Positions 12,155-36,224 are shown, counted from the stretch's first letter. The stretch is 64,000 nucleotides of DNA from Macrolepiota albuminosa (GCA_027475525.1 JAMWFC010000058.1:767270-831269), one strand, 5' to 3'. Numbers and translations are program-made. Notes: generated by a model from the letters alone, not told the origin.

Positions 12155-13640
12155 CTAGATGATTCTACTATCAATAACCTCTGAACTTAGCCCCTGTGAC
12201 AGAAGCGTTGTAGCTTTCCGTTGTTTGCCCTTTCCCCTGAGAACATTTTCAATGTAGAATTCACCTGCCTACAATTACCATGAAAGGGTCAGTGTCAATG
12301 AAAGACGGCTGCTATCAAACACACCTTGTAACTACTCCGTACTAGAGGACCACTCGCAACATACAAGAATCCAAGGTCTTCTGCAATTTTCTTCCAAGAG
12401 TCAAACTCTGCCGGATCAACGTATCGGTCGACCTTCATGTGCCGCTTTGTTGGTCTCATATATTGCCCGAATGTAACGACATCGACATCGACTTTGCGAA
12501 GTTCTACCAAGTAATCGGTGAAATTACCACTTGTAGAAAAGATGATAAATATACCCTGAAGCGCTGCCAAGATTTGGTCGTTGGTCTCGCCCACTCCAAG
12601 CATGATGCTCGTTTTAGTGACACTGACACCTTCTTTCTTTGCATGCGCAAGAACTTTGAGGCTCTGCCGGAAAGTCGCTCGTCGGTCACGGACGAAAGGC
12701 GTGAGCTCTTCAACCGTCTCGATATTATGTGCGTACACATCCAGACCGGACTTAGCAACAATTGATACATGGTCAAGCGAGCCAGCGAAGTCACCTGTGA
12801 GGGCTTCTACCAGTATATGGGGTGCCCTTGATATCCATTTTCAGCTGTTGGATTTCTTTAGGAATCTACAACTTACTTCTGTTTAATTTTTCGGATCGTC
12901 TCTGCAAAATGGTGGGCACCTCCATCAACGAGGTCTGACTATGATGAGCACCAAGAAATATTAAATTACGACAGAAGCCACACCATCGCGGTCGACGCTC
13001 GTCAACACGATATAGCCTAGACCCCAACGGCTTATTGCTTCAGCCGTATTTTCCGGCTCATGAGGATCCAATGGTGGGGGTTTCCTCGATGTTTTTACAG
13101 AGCAGAATCGGCAACCACGAGTACAAGTGTCACCCATGAGCTAGATGAGGTTACTTATAGGGCTCTGCGTGAATAGTTGTGGTTCGAGTATTCCTACCAT
13201 TATTGTGGCAGTAGCAGTGTGCCGACCCTCAGCTTCTGTCGCACCTTTCTGACCTCCCCAACAATCTCCAATGTTGGGGCATCGAGCCTCTTCACATACA
13301 GTATTAAGGTTGAGTTCTCGTAAGTCCTTCTTGATCTTGCTAAAGGAGCCACCAGATGGAATGTTGGTCTTGAGGTAGGATGGAAGACGTGGACTAAACA
13401 GTGTCCGACGGTGAAGAGTGCATGACAATTTGAACTTGTTGCCTACCCTTTGACATTTCCCATTACTATGCGTTCGTGTTCCCCACCAGGACTTGAAACA
13501 AAGTCGTCGAAAGAAGGACCATTGTCAAGTGTATCTCGAAATGACGCCTTTGAAGTTGAGCCAGATGCGGTGGCAAGACAACGAACATGTGTAAAACTGG
13601 CAGGAGAACGTAGTAGAGTCGAGCGTAGAACCAGAGACAT
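12155..13640 (-). CDS. LIP5: Lipoyl synthase, mitochondrial radical SAM enzyme
   Basis: This enzyme inserts two sulfurs into octanoyl groups on E2 and H proteins, giving the lipoyl cofactor. The N-terminal exon ([16 protein letters not shown]) is an Arg/Ser-rich mitochondrial leader. The auxiliary-cluster cysteines are in [16 protein letters not shown], and the radical SAM motif is in [14 protein letters not shown], split over introns. Further hallmarks are [57 protein letters not shown] and [18 protein letters not shown], then [20 protein letters not shown] near the end. The stop is at 12157-12155. At least five introns are present. All cluster cysteines and the C-terminal serine in VRSSY are visible. 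The E2 substrate gene LAT1 lies only 7 kb away. Confidence 0.95.
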
Positions 13641-14365
13641 GGTGTGTGACTCGTCAAGGTCGTGACTCAAGCCCAGAAAGACATTTGTTCTTGTTGATCG
13701 ATTTGGGCCTGCAATGAACGCCCTTTCAAGACGTGAAGAGGAAACCCTTCTGAAGACAACCAAAGCCAGAGCACTTAAGGAATGTCACACTATTGTTAAA
13801 GGTGCTTGCCTTCATTTCTTCAACTCCCAGTAACTGTTTATGCAAAAATGACCAGAATTCGCGGATTGTGCTACTGGCCGGACGGTATCAGTTGCTTGGG
13901 CATGTAGGGAATCCCTAAAAAAGGTTCAGGATTGCATGGTTCAATAGTGCGTATGACCGTGCGTATTTCTAAGTTTTTTCGTTGGTTCATTTTCCATTCA
14001 GCACGGGACCAGAAGCTATGGAAGCTGTTCGTACTGAGTATCTGCGTCTACGCATTCGTTGGTTCATTTTCCATTCAGCACGGGACCAGAAGCTATGGAA
14101 GCTGTTCGTACTGAGTATCTGCGTCTACGCAACTACAGCAAGAGAAACAAACACACATACCTCAGGAGGGGACACCATGATTTGTCATGTACATGTGCGA
14201 TGGTTTTGTAGTCTTGTGGTCTGTAGAATGCTTTAAAATCCTCTATTTTCTCTTGTACAGGTGCTTCAAATCTGTATGATCATTCTGCATCAATAAGTAT
14301 GTACATGAGTATGTACTAGTTATAATAGAAAGGCATGTGAAAGGTCAGGTAGCTGTATAAAGATG
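13641..14365. other. Intergenic region between PEX11 and LIP5
   Basis: About 725 bases with no recognisable gene. It contains the LIP5 promoter and a 77-base duplication at 13978-14131. Small open frames in the duplicated stretch are by-products of the repeat. Confidence 0.6.
13978..14131. repeat. Perfect 77-base tandem duplication (no. 5 of 12)
   Basis: Bases 13978-14054 are repeated exactly at 14055-14131 in the PEX11-LIP5 spacer. It belongs to the 77-base series. Confidence 0.97.
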
Positions 14366-15440
14366 TTATTTATTTACGGCCTTCCATTGAGCCTGAGCGC
14401 CCAATAACGAAGTGATGAGGCTGACAAACCGTTAGTGCTATTGTTACACACATGATGGAAGGAGAAGCGCATACCCGAGGATACCCAAAGTTCCCTCATT
14501 AAGGTTGGTGAGACCAGCTCCAGTGGCTGGTAACCATACATCCAAAGCATCAGTAATGAATTGCCGTCGGACTTTGCTTTGGTCACTTTGAAACATCCTA
14601 TTAGGTTAGTCAAATAGAAAGGAGATGAGACGTACGCCTTCACTGAGCTCAGTCGAGCTTCGCGCTGGTTCTCTGCAGATATGTCTTTTTCGCCGTACGA
14701 GTCTCCAGCTTGAAGTTTCCTACTCTCACGCGCTAATCGTATAGTCTTAGAGGAACATGAAACCAGTCAACACGCGTCAAGGATGGTATAAGAAAATACA
14801 ATACCTTGAGTACGCCACCAGCTAAGCTGAAAAGTATTCCGGCCAGCCAAAGTTGACTGGATGTTTTGGACAATCTCTTAGCGAACTGAGGATCAAAGTT
14901 GACAAACTTGACGTTATTCGCCTTTAATATAGATGAATCAATCAATGTATATTCCTGTCTGGACATGGTGTTGCCCTCCTTACCCAAATCAAAGCGTCAT
15001 AACTCAAATATCCGAAGTAGCCGAGTTGTCTGGCAATGGCAAAAATTTGTTCCAGAGCAGGTCCGGATGCGAGACTGGCACGCAATGCAGACTGAAGATG
15101 TTCTATAGGCTTTCCCAATCGCATTACTTTCGACGTCTGGAGTTAGTCGGGTATGATATCAAGAACAGAGTAACCGCCTACACTTTCTGGCAGTCCCAAG
15201 GTGCGATTTGAGCGCATTCCACCGCGCTGCATCAAGTTTGTCACCCTTGTTCAGAAGATACCATGCAAAGAATCGTGCAAAGTATTGGACAGCTCGATAG
15301 GCCTAATGCAAAAAGCATGAGTAGCATCTCCGGTGGATATGGAAAGGTGTTACCTTATCGCGACCCACAGTCGTAGAAGTGTACTTGAGACTGCGAGTCA
15401 CTACAGGATGCAAGATAACTTGAGAAGCGATTGAAGCCAT
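14366..15440 (-). CDS. PEX11: Peroxisomal membrane protein PEX11
   Basis: PEX11 shapes and divides peroxisomes. From the ATG at 15440 the first exon reads MASIASQVILHPVVTRSLKY, then TVGRDK, continuing after an intron as AYRAVQYFARFFAWYLLNKG, the amphipathic N-terminal PEX11 helix region. Next come GKPIEHLQSALRASLASGPA and QLGYFGYLSYDALIWV, then a variable segment, QLWLAGILFSLAGGVLK (a hydrophobic segment), RRQFITDALDVWLPATGAGL, and the short C-terminal tail LLGAQAQWKAVNK before TAA. The gene has about six introns of 50-60 bases. It diverges from FUM1 with a 231-base spacer. The family call is firm. Confidence 0.9.
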
Positions 15441-15671
15441 TGTTGTCGAGAACCGGGAACTTGACAGAGGAGTAATATAATTGACACTCTCGCACGTGTT
15501 TTTCGCCGACTTGAGTCCCGGTTGGAATGTCGCTGCGCGGCGACCATTTCAAAGTAACGTCGGGGAGATTCGGGCGGAGAAACCCGTTCGTTGCAGCCTT
15601 GCTTTGTTGCGCGTTGTCGGCCTACATATACCATACACTAAAAAACCAGCTTTCTCTCACGTCCTTGAAAA
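15441..15671. promoter_or_regulatory. Shared promoter region of PEX11 and FUM1
   Basis: 231 bases separate the divergent start codons of PEX11 (minus) and FUM1 (plus). The interval is GC-rich compared with other spacers and contains cgacgtgtt-like and gttcgttgcag stretches, but no site was identified with confidence. Shared control is inferred from geometry only. Confidence 0.45.
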
Positions 15672-17801
<2,130 letters not shown>

Positions 17802-18455
17802 AGTCGATATGTATGCCTTGGAATACACAAATGCCTTGATCGTGACAGCCGTAAACATGTATGATGTGGAAGCGAACGACACCCGGGCTTATGTAATGAG
17901 TAGTCAACCTAGAAATGGCCTGGCGTCTGAGGGAAGAGAGATGAGAAAGATGTGAGAATAAGGGCTTATGTAATGAGTAGTCAACCTAGAAATGGCCTGG
18001 CGTCTGAGGGAAGAGAGATGAGAAAGATGTGAGAATAAAATTAGTATGAAAAACATCAGGGAAAGGAAGATCTATGAGGACGACAAAGGATGTAGACTCG
18101 GTGCTCGGATTGCCTCGGACGTGTCGAGCAACGATGGAAGATTAGGAGTTGCCGTTTTGGGCGAGTTGTGAACTGCAATGTAAATGCGTAAAAAGATCAG
18201 AGAGTTTGAAACAGCGGTGCTTGCCTCTCAGCCGGCCTTTGACAGCTTTCTAAGCTTTTCCCCTCCCATCGTCTACCCTCCGTTGCTCTCCGCTCTTTTC
18301 CTTTCTCTTCGTCGTCTCCAGTGTCACCGGCTCACCCATTCCCCACTAATTACCTCCCCACTTTGCCAGCGAAAGAGGCCTTGATCCCACGCGGACAACT
18401 CATAGACGCCTCATCTCCCTCCTGCTCTATTCTAGACAGCAGTCGCATCGACAAC
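17802..18455. promoter_or_regulatory. Spacer and CT-rich promoter of INO80
   Basis: No gene is seen between FUM1 and INO80. The left part holds a 77-base duplication. From about 18238 to 18320 the plus strand is strongly pyrimidine-rich (for example cttttcccctcccatcg and ctcttttcctttctcttc), the CT-rich type of core promoter common in fungal genes, followed by a 5' UTR leading to the ATG at 18456. Confidence 0.5.
17885..18038. repeat. Perfect 77-base tandem duplication (no. 6 of 12)
   Basis: Bases 17885-17961 are repeated exactly at 17962-18038, just downstream of the FUM1 stop. It belongs to the 77-base series. Confidence 0.97.
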
Positions 18456-24004
<5,549 letters not shown>

Positions 24005-24422
24005 ACTTTTGTATCATCATAAATGACTGCACTCTTTGGATTTATTGCAATTCATCTGTATAACCTTCAATCGTATTAGATACGTGTATTGAGTGATAAA
24101 CTTTTTTTGATGTCCGATCATTTTGACAAAAACTGACTCCGGCCAAATGTTGCCGCCCATCCTCATGTGCAGCAGTTTCATGGTCCCTATATCTCATGCA
24201 CTCAGTGATATTGTGCATTCATCCATTCTTGCATACGGCACATTCTATTCCTATTGAACCTCTCACTAAACCCATTTCTATCGATCTCTGGGACCCCGTG
24301 CTTTACCATCTCGGTCAGAGCTTAAAGACAAAGACACCTTTTCATCCAAATTCCCTTCAAATATCCGACACAAGTAGCATAGAGAATTTCAAGCCTGATC
24401 CCAACCAATTGGTCCATCTGGC
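24005..24422. other. Spacer between INO80 and the DHX29-like gene
   Basis: About 420 bases without a gene. It holds the end of the INO80 transcript and the promoter of the helicase gene. The open frame that runs into the helicase start has no conserved content upstream of the chosen ATG. Confidence 0.5.
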
Positions 24423-27400
24423 ATGGCCAAGAAGAAAAAAACGCAGTTGAAGCCAGTGGCCCGAGGGTTCGCGACTACCTCTGTCCCAAAGAAAGTTACA
24501 CCCAAAGAAGCCGAAGAAATGGAGACCCCCGCTCGTAATAAAATAGAAGAATCAATCACTTCAGTTTCTGGAGAAACTCCAGGTGGCGATACTACGGCTT
24601 CATCTACTTTACACGATGGGCTAGATCCAGACAAGGTTGAAGAACAGGCACTCCAAAATTTAGTAGACAAGCTTCAAGAAAAAACTGAAAAGGAAATTGC
24701 ACGGTGAGCGTTTTCGTTACCTTGAGGGTATCTCAGTCCTGAAATCTTACAAACAGAGCCGTCAAGGTCCGCTACATACATCTCACCCTTACATTCGTCT
24801 TTCTTAGAACTTCCAGGCCATTGAAACTGATCGACGCTTTTCGAAGGGTCTACCATGCTTAGAGCTAGATTCGGTGCTTGTTGACCGTATCTTTGACCTT
24901 GCTTCATCGAGTTATTGCGAAGGTACGTGACGAAATGTTTGTTTCGGCGGTTTTAATCATATCATCTCAGCGAAAAAAATGCTAGAGGAGCCTGAGGACA
25001 AAGCGCTCGCCCGACTTGGTATCACCTATGGTGTTCTTAGGCGTTTGGGGTTTTCCGAATCCAGAGTAGAGGAATGCCTTGGAGCGATGCAAGGAGTTGA
25101 CGTTGACGAGGCTATCGAGTGGGTGAGTTGTGAACGTCAATTCTTTGACGATTAAATTCAACATTTCCAGCTCTATTTCCATTGTACGGAGGCAGAGCTA
25201 GAAGAAAAACGTTGCGTTACTTTATCTCACTATTGTCAACACAATCCTTTCAACTCGATTTTAGGCAGCTCAGAACCGATTGAGCCCCGACCACCGAGGA
25301 CCCCAGTTCCAAAGAGCTCCAGAATGCCAGGGACTCCGCGAACTCCAGTAGATTTCCTAGCATCTTCAATACCTACCCCGAAAGCTAAGAAGCTTAATCG
25401 CCTTGATGTCAATGCTCCGACGTTTGTTCCAGCACATTTGCGTCAAAAGGATGTCTTTAGCCCCAACGACACCTCTGATCCCAACTCAAGTACATCAAAT
25501 TCTGGAAGCAATTCCCCGGTTTTTGATGACCCTGCCATGCAATATGCTCAGACTAGGATGAAACTAGAACGTCTACCGCACAACGGTCGATATGATAGCG
25601 CCGCAATGGCATCTCAGGCGCAAGAGCTCCAGAAACAGTTGGCAGCGTTTAGGAATGACTACTTCTTCGACGAAAGAGAGGCCGAGGCCATCTATCGCAA
25701 AGAGTGCGACAAAGCAAACGCAACGGCACTACTTGATAAGTTGCGTGGAAGCACGACAATGCCACTTACCGAAGTAATAGGTATTTCTACGAAACAACAA
25801 TCACATCTCCAACCACAACTGCCAACTCCACCCACTGTATCCCATGATATTTTTGACGACGATAGCGAAGGATCCGCATCTGGGGGTATTCTTGAGATAC
25901 TTGAGGCTCTGCCTGCGACAGAATTCAATTCCCAGGGCAAGGCCATCCAGATCCTGGATATGGCTCTCCCCAAGCACTGGTCGGGCCGTACACCCAAGAC
26001 CTTGCTGCAGGAAACTGTTGCGAAGGTAGATCGATATGCTGCTATTGGCTATACCATCATCTCTGGAGCAAGTCGGGCCAAGAGAGCCGCATTAAGTATC
26101 CGTTGGGAGGGGAGGAAGATGGATGAATGGTGTATGGATGATGTTGCATGTCATGACGAAGCACAGGCAGAACAGTATATTGCTACTATTGCCTTGCATG
26201 CGCTCACTTTTCCTCCGACTGACGGCTTTGCGGGCAATACCGCAGCAATATCTGGAAGTCTAACCTTTTTCCGCTTATTTCCTGCTGTGTTCCGAGACCT
26301 TTGGGACGAACTCGAAACAGCTAGAAAGACGAGGGATGATGCCATAAACCGTAAGCAGTGGGCAAAATTACGTTCCATCATTGGAACAAAGTTGGAGGTC
26401 AACCATAAGGTGACTTCGTCTTTCTTAAGACTTTTTATTCACTGATAGTGTACAACAGATCAACAACAAAGGTAACAAGCAAAGTTTGGATGCAGATGCT
26501 CTTCGTATATCGCAATCGTCATCTGTATCAAACGAGATTGCTTCAGAACAACTTGCTGCAGCTTTCAGGGCGCGACAAGCTAGTGCAGAGTATCAAGAAA
26601 TGCTGGTTAGTCCACCGATTTATTATCTGTCCTTGAAACTAAGCGGCAGATAGGCGCAACGAAACACCTTGCCAATCGCTGCATATCGAGCCAAAATTGT
26701 CCGGATCTTGGAAGAATCCCAGGTTCTTGTTTTAAGTGGTGAAACAGGCTGGTGAGCTGGATCCTTGTTGTCATCTTTACCTGTTAGAAATATGATCATT
26801 GCAGCGGTAAATCCACACAAGTACCTGCATTCATACTCGAGGATCAGTTATCTCGAGGGAAGCCATGTAAAATCTACTGCACTGAACCACGACGAATCTC
26901 TGCGATATCGTTAGCTCAACGTTGGTTGTTTCCTACCCTTCTTACCCACGTAAAAATTAACTTTGTTCAGGTGTATCTCGCGAGCTTGGTGACCCTGCCA
27001 ATGCTGTTGGAACAGTTAAATCGCTCGTTGGATATTCCATTCGGTTGGAGAGTAACATGACGCGCAATACGCGTCTTGCATTTGTTACTAATGGCATCGC
27101 ACTACGAATGCTAGAAGGAGGAACAGGGCACAGTGGCCAGGGAACAGCATTCGATGAAATCACGGTAAACGAGCCCATACCTTTTGGTGTCATATTGTTG
27201 ACTACGGTTCCACAATTAGCATATCATTATTGATGAAGTTGGTGGATGTCTCGAGTTTCGAAATACGGTGCTCACAATCTAAAAACAGGTCCACGAACGT
27301 ACTATAGAATCAGACTTCCTTTTGATTGTATTGAAATCGTTACTGGCGCAACGATCAGATCTTAGGTATGTATGGAGGCATTACCCTTGGTTTTCGACGT

Positions 27401-29983
27401 AACGGTCTTCGGCAGAGTCATTTTAATGTCAGCCACGGTAGATGCTGAGAAAATCTCGGAATTCTTCAACAAATGTCCAACTTTACATGTCCCCGGACGA
27501 ACTTGTCCAGTGGAAGTTCATTTTCTAGAAGATGCAGTACAATATACTAGTTGGTCAATCTCTGAAAGTTCCCAATATGCCAGGCGTTGTGGGTTGTCCT
27601 ATTTCTTTTCATAGCCAATCATTCATTCTCTTTCCTTTTTTAGTGTATGACAAGTACTATCAAGGCAAGGCAAAACTTGATTGGACAGAAGAATCACCAG
27701 TTAGAGACGATGACGACGATGAGACCGTTCAAGAGAGTGTTAAACTAGAGAAACGCTATTCATCCGAGGTCGTATCTACTATCAATCTTCTTGACGAGCG
27801 TCTTATCCCCTATGATTTGATCATTCGCCTGTTGGAACGGATATGCTTTGACGATCCGTCCAATGTGTCGTACTCCGCCGCCATCTTGATATTTATGCCA
27901 GGCCTGGCAGAGATTCGTCGTTTGTATGACATGTTGATGGAACATCCGTCCTTTGGAAACGACCACTTTTTCCAAATTTTCCCTCTTCATTCGACTCTAT
28001 CTAGCGAAAACCAAGGCGCCGTTTTCGATGTGCCTCCTGAGGGTGTGCGGAAAATTGTTATAGGTATGTATTGCTACGGTTACCGTACCATAAAGCTCAG
28101 TCTGTCGAACAGCCACCAATATTGCGGAGACTGGCATCACGATTCCAGATATAACATGCGTCATTGACACCGGCAAACATCGGGAAATGAGGTCTGTATA
28201 TCGCACAATATGCCAGTTACCTTTTTTGATCTTATTTTGTTATTCTAGGTTTGATGAAAAGCGACAGATTAGTCGCTTGGTGGAGACTTTTATTGCCAGA
28301 AGCAATGCAACACAGAGACGTGGACGAGCCGGCCGTGTTCGAAATGGCCTCTGTTTTCATCTGTTTACTAAAATTCGCTATGATACCCAGGTACTTTTCG
28401 TACAAATTGATTTTTTTTCGAATGCTCCATTATTTGTCAGATGGCAGACAGCCCCCTTCCTGAAATGATGCGTTTGAGCTTATCTGACTTGGCACTACGA
28501 ATCAAAATCATGAAATTGAGACTGGGTTCTTCGATTGAAGATGTGTTGTCTCGCGCCCTAGATCCTCCCACATCTATCAACGTGCAACGTGCTGTATCTA
28601 TGCTTGTCGAAGTACGATTTTATTGATTATTTTGGTATGTCAAACTGACAAGCAAATAGGTGGGAGCTTTGACTGTATCAGAAGAGATCACGCCCATGGG
28701 ACGACTACTCAGCAAACTCCCCACCGATGTCCATCTGGGCAAGTTCCTCCTGACTGCAACCCTATTCCGCTGCTTGGACCCTGCCCTTACCGTTGCAGCT
28801 GCGCTCAATTCGAAGTCACCGTTTCTTTCACCTTTCGGCTTTGAACAAGAGGCCGATCGCGCGAAGCAAGCATTCAAGTCGGGTTCGTAAATATCTTACA
28901 TTTTCGTGGTTCCTAGCTCACTCAGAAATAGACAATTCCGATTTTTTGACAATCCACAATGCATTTGCGAGCTGGCGCAGAGCATCGGTCAATCCAAGCT
29001 TTGCGAGGAAGTTTTGTAGGGTGAACTACCTAAGTCATCAGGTGTGGCTACAGTTGACTTTCCTGGGCCCCCCTATTAATATACCATGTACAGAGCCTTC
29101 AGCAAATAGAAGAACTTCGCCAACAATTTCTGGGGTCCGTATTTTCTGTTCTTTTTTAGCATCCCAAAATCATTCAAGCACAATTTCAGGTATCTAATAG
29201 ACTCTTCGTTCATCCAGGTTGATTCGGCCTTTGTGCACGAGTTGAGCCGGTAGGATAAAGTCTTTCTCGAATCATTCAATTCCTGATATATACCCTAGTG
29301 CTCGCTACGGGCGTAACAAGACGCGATTTGTTGTTATTCCACCTGAATTAGATACGAACTCCAGCAGCGTTCTATTGATCAATGCGGCGCTGACAGCTGG
29401 GCTCTTCCCAAAGATTCTTTCGATAGACCCCGCCAACAGTCTAACTCGTACAATCTCCAATAATCAACAAGCCTATTTTCACCCATCTTCAATCAACTTT
29501 GGGAAGAAACCGGCAGATTTTGGTGTAAACCACCTAACATATTTTACTTTGATGTGCGTTTATCCGCCCAGTATGGATTTTTGCCTAAAATTTGCGCTTT
29601 AAGGCATTCTAAGCGTTTATACGTTCGGGAAACTGGTCCTGTAGACGACATGGCCATGCTGCTCCTCTGTGGAGACTGCGACTTTAGGGTCAGTCTTCTT
29701 GGTATCGAAAAACCCACTGATGGAACGATTGATCATGATTTGTATACTATAGTTAATCTCAGGTTCCGCTGTCATCGACCGCAAGATCAAATTCAGGATT
29801 CCCCCCAAATCAAATATAGCCCTTAAATTTCTTCGTTCTCAGCTGTGGTCTCTGTTGGCTCATCAATTCCGAGGCAAACCTTTGACAGAATCTCAGATTT
29901 TATGGAATGAGATTGCGATGCAAGTATTGGGAAAGTTCAAACTCGTCGAGGAGGCTGGCGTTAGTAGCATTTCTGCCCAGTAA
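24423..29983 (+). CDS. DHX29/Ucp12-like DEAH/DEVH-box ATP-dependent RNA helicase
   Basis: This is a large RNA helicase of the DHX29/DHX57/fission yeast Ucp12 group; human DHX29 helps 43S ribosomes scan structured 5' UTRs. The start MAKKKKTQLKPVARGFATTS is basic. A UBA-like segment (ARLGITYGVLRRLGFSESRV, then EECLGAMQGVDVDEAIEW) leads to LYFHCTEAELEE, typical of the group. After RWD-like and linker exons the helicase core shows motif I GETGCGKSTQVPAF (split by an intron at about 26752-26804), motif II DEVHERTIESDF, motif III LMSATVDAEKISEFF, and motif VI NATQRRGRAGRVRNGLCFHL. The HA2 region includes LLSKLPTDVHLGKFLLTATL, and the OB-fold-like end reads ARYGRNKTRFVVIPPELD to FKLVEEAGVSSISAQ. The core motifs are intact. 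The precise role in translation is by homology. Confidence 0.9.
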
Positions 29984-30584
29984 ATTGATAGTATTTCTAC
30001 ATATATAATTATATAGATGATTCACTGTTCGACATTTTGTCAAATAATATGAAATCCTGTGCGACCATCACGCAGTGTTCGGCGACGTTCCTCTTCAAAT
30101 ATTCTATGGTTTGACAATATCTCAAGTTTGCGACTCACGGTTGTTAACATTTTCTAGTACCAGATTACTCTTGTACTCATGTTATAGATGACCTAGTACA
30201 CTACGACGATGACGAGGTACTAATTTAAACCAGTTCGTCAACCTTCCGGAGTGCGATTGATTACACTAGCTTCTATGGATGCCGAGCATTCAATATTCAG
30301 GCTTTAAAACCTGATACTCTAGACTGGTGATTACTATTACAATTGAATGTGCAGAGTAAATGACACTGCGGACAGACTCATCATTAATCCTGCAGCAACC
30401 TTATATACGGAAGAGGCCATCCTCCTTTAAGACAGCTGAGGACATAACTGAACCTCACCTCCAAATCGTCCACTTCAACGAGAAACACGAATCGCTGGAG
30501 ATCGTCAACTACTTGAATAGTAGTACGAGTAAGGTCACAGTAAGTGACGAGCCACCACTATGTACTGGAAACAAGTCAAGTAGT
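29984..30584. other. Convergent spacer between the helicase gene and RPL22
   Basis: About 600 AT-rich bases. I see only 3' flanks of two converging genes. Open frames crossing into RPL22 on the opposite strand are shadows. Confidence 0.55.
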
Positions 30585-31123
30585 CTACTCCTCATCCTCG
30601 TCACCCGCACCAGCAATGTTGTAGAACCGAAGTTGATAGTTATCTTTGGCGGAAGCAACGACACTGAAAGAAAGAAAGTAGGTAGGATAATTCATTGCAT
30701 TGAAAGAATGACGGACCGAATCCAATCCCGCAGGCTGTTCTTCTTCAGGAACTTTTTGGTGAGGTACTTCAAATACCTCTTGGAGAAAGGAATGTTTGAG
30801 GTAACTGTGATCTTGGTGTTGCCTGTGAAACAGGTCAGGGACTTCAACATCGTAAAACTTGAAGACTGACCATCGCGGGTGACTTTAACGCTCTCACCGA
30901 GCTGACCGGCCTTGCCATCGACCTTGATACGGTCATGAAGGAACTTTTCAAAATCAGCACCATCAAAGACACCGTCGGCAGCAGGCTTCGAGTAGTCAAC
31001 AACGAATTTGTGCTTAGTAGCAGCAGTCTTTCCAGTGGCGGCCTTGGGCTAAGGGAAAAGAAAACCCGGCATAAGCCTACTGAGAAGGGAACTCAGCAAA
31101 GCAGTACCGGGGAAACTGACCAT
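30585..31123 (-). CDS. RPL22: 60S ribosomal protein L22 (eL22)
   Basis: This is a large-subunit ribosomal protein. ATG at 31123 stands alone and is followed by a first intron; the second exon reads [20 protein letters not shown], then [20 protein letters not shown] and [16 protein letters not shown]. The third has the strongly conserved [20 protein letters not shown], and the last has [20 protein letters not shown] followed by an acidic end DEDEE and TAG. Length is about 125 residues, as expected. The intron directly after the start codon matches the design of RPS28 in this window. The gene is divergent from CBF5 with 173 bases between the starts. Confidence 0.94.
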
Positions 31124-31296
31124 AGCGGAGTTCGTAGAGTGGTGGTCTTGAGGATAATGGGCGTTGCAAACTTTTGTGGATTATACAGCTGATCTACAAG
31201 GTTTGACCGGTCGTCCCCGAGATTCACACTCCGCGGCACTGGCAAAAAATTTTGATTTCTCGGTCAGATATTCTGGTAGGTTTTACTGCGCCGACA
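31124..31296. promoter_or_regulatory. Shared promoter region of RPL22 and CBF5
   Basis: The start codons of a ribosomal protein gene and a ribosome-biogenesis gene are 173 bases apart and divergent. Both products serve ribosome production, so coordinated expression from this short interval is plausible. No specific element was identified. Confidence 0.45.
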
Positions 31297-33099
<1,803 letters not shown>

Positions 33100-34564
33100 C
33101 TTTCGAAAATTGATTTACACGACATGTATTACGTTCCTTTGTGTTTTCATACAATAAGTAGTCAAACCAGAATTTTCTCAGTATTCAAAGTTAGTTTTCA
33201 AGGGCTCAGCTTCTTCAAAGGAGTGTCGTAATGACTGCAGTGACTGTCAAACATCGAGTCTTGAGGAAGCGTCTAGCATAAAGCCAGATAGCACGAATAG
33301 ACTTAGTTTCAAAGTTATTGAGACAAACTAATATTTGATTTACCTAGATAGTATGAATAGACGGTTTAATACGTAATGAACCAATGCGAATGAAAAATGT
33401 AACATAACATACCTCAGTTGTTATTGAGTTGAACTGAGTGAGGTATTGGAGCGAAGAAACATAACTAAAAAGATACACACGTGACCCACAACTTGCCACT
33501 ATATCCTTGACACTGATGACGGGAGCGAATCCAGTCGCACCCACCTGACGGGCACAACTCCATTCGGGGAAGGAATTGCCAAGGCATACTCTCTGCGGCA
33601 GCGGTGTAAGGTTCTGCAAGACGTTGAAAAGTAGTGAAGTTGTGATCAGAATCCTGAACAGAATTGATGGCATTGTTGAAAGATGGTTTTACTCATCAAT
33701 GGATCATCAATCAAAGCTCACAAAATGCCAACGCCACGCTGACTAAGTGGACTTCCTTGACCTCCTCCTTTTGTAGGACAAGATATCAAACTAAATAGGC
33801 GAACTCGTTGGTGTACCGCGGACGTTATCCTGAATGAGCGATACACAACTGTTCAACTTGCGCCACCCTGAGCTTATGGATGTGCTGTGCTGCGTCTCTT
33901 TGTGTTGTCTTGGTGCTTTTGGAGCAGTGAAGCGTCAAGGGTGATGATGTGTGGATAGTCGGCAGTGATCACATCGGAATTTCTGGCGATGGATATTTAA
34001 TCGAGATCAAGGTCGATGGTCAGTCTAACCAGGTTGATTCGCAGGTCCCAGCCGCGACGATTTTGTAAGGTTACAACCACAAGCGAAGTTATATTTTATG
34101 ATGACTGGATCTTTTAAGAGGCCAATTATGTACTGGGGACTTGCAACAAAGAAACGAGGGCGTCATGACTTCTTTGTTACAAGCATAGAGCTCGCTCTCT
34201 CTGGCCTCAACTCATTTTCAATGCTTTCAGAGGTAGCTGCTGTAAGGCGAATTCGTCCTGGTCACCAAGATCCTTCTCAACAACCGGCGAGGGTCGGGAG
34301 ATACATCCTAAAGAGTTGACGGGTTTCAATGATGGCCTCCTGATGCCCCCCAATTATGATGCGGTCTCACGTCTCTAGTGATCTTCTGTGTCACTCATTT
34401 TCATTGCATCAACTTGTACACATCCATGGTACTTAAACCCACTGCCGCTCAACGATTTTGCAATCCCGTCCTTTCGGAATTCACTTGACCTCCCTATATC
34501 CCCGCTCTTCCCCGTCTCTTCTTGTTTAACGCAACTCCACCGGCTGGTTTCTGGTGTGAACAAT
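33100..34564. other. 1.5 kb spacer between CBF5 and the MAP kinase locus
   Basis: No recognisable gene. On the minus strand around 33673-33344 an open frame begins MPSILFRILITTSLLFNV, like a signal peptide, and carries several cysteines, but nothing supports its expression and the rest is not conserved-looking. The right end holds the promoter of the kinase gene, with pyrimidine-rich sequence near 34490-34530. Confidence 0.4.
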
Positions 34565-36035
<1,471 letters not shown>

Positions 36036-36224
36036 TCTAATCTTTAATAATCGCACTTGTACCACCTTTTTACTCAGGCTTGAGACATATTGCGTTAAAC
36101 TTACCGCTACATGATGCTTGTCTTCTTCCGTTGTTAATCAAGCAGGAGTAGAAACCAATCATATTACGGTTGTTACCCGTTGGTTTGAAACATTGCAGGA
36201 GTCATCCGTGATAATGTAATGAAA

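Noticed and set aside
30360..30869. 169-codon plus-strand open frame
   Set aside because: It overlaps the RPL22 exons on the opposite strand and is a shadow of that gene.
33480..33605. tRNA-like stretch around gcgaatccagtcgcacccacc
   Set aside because: I could not form an acceptor stem, anticodon arm and T-loop together on either strand.
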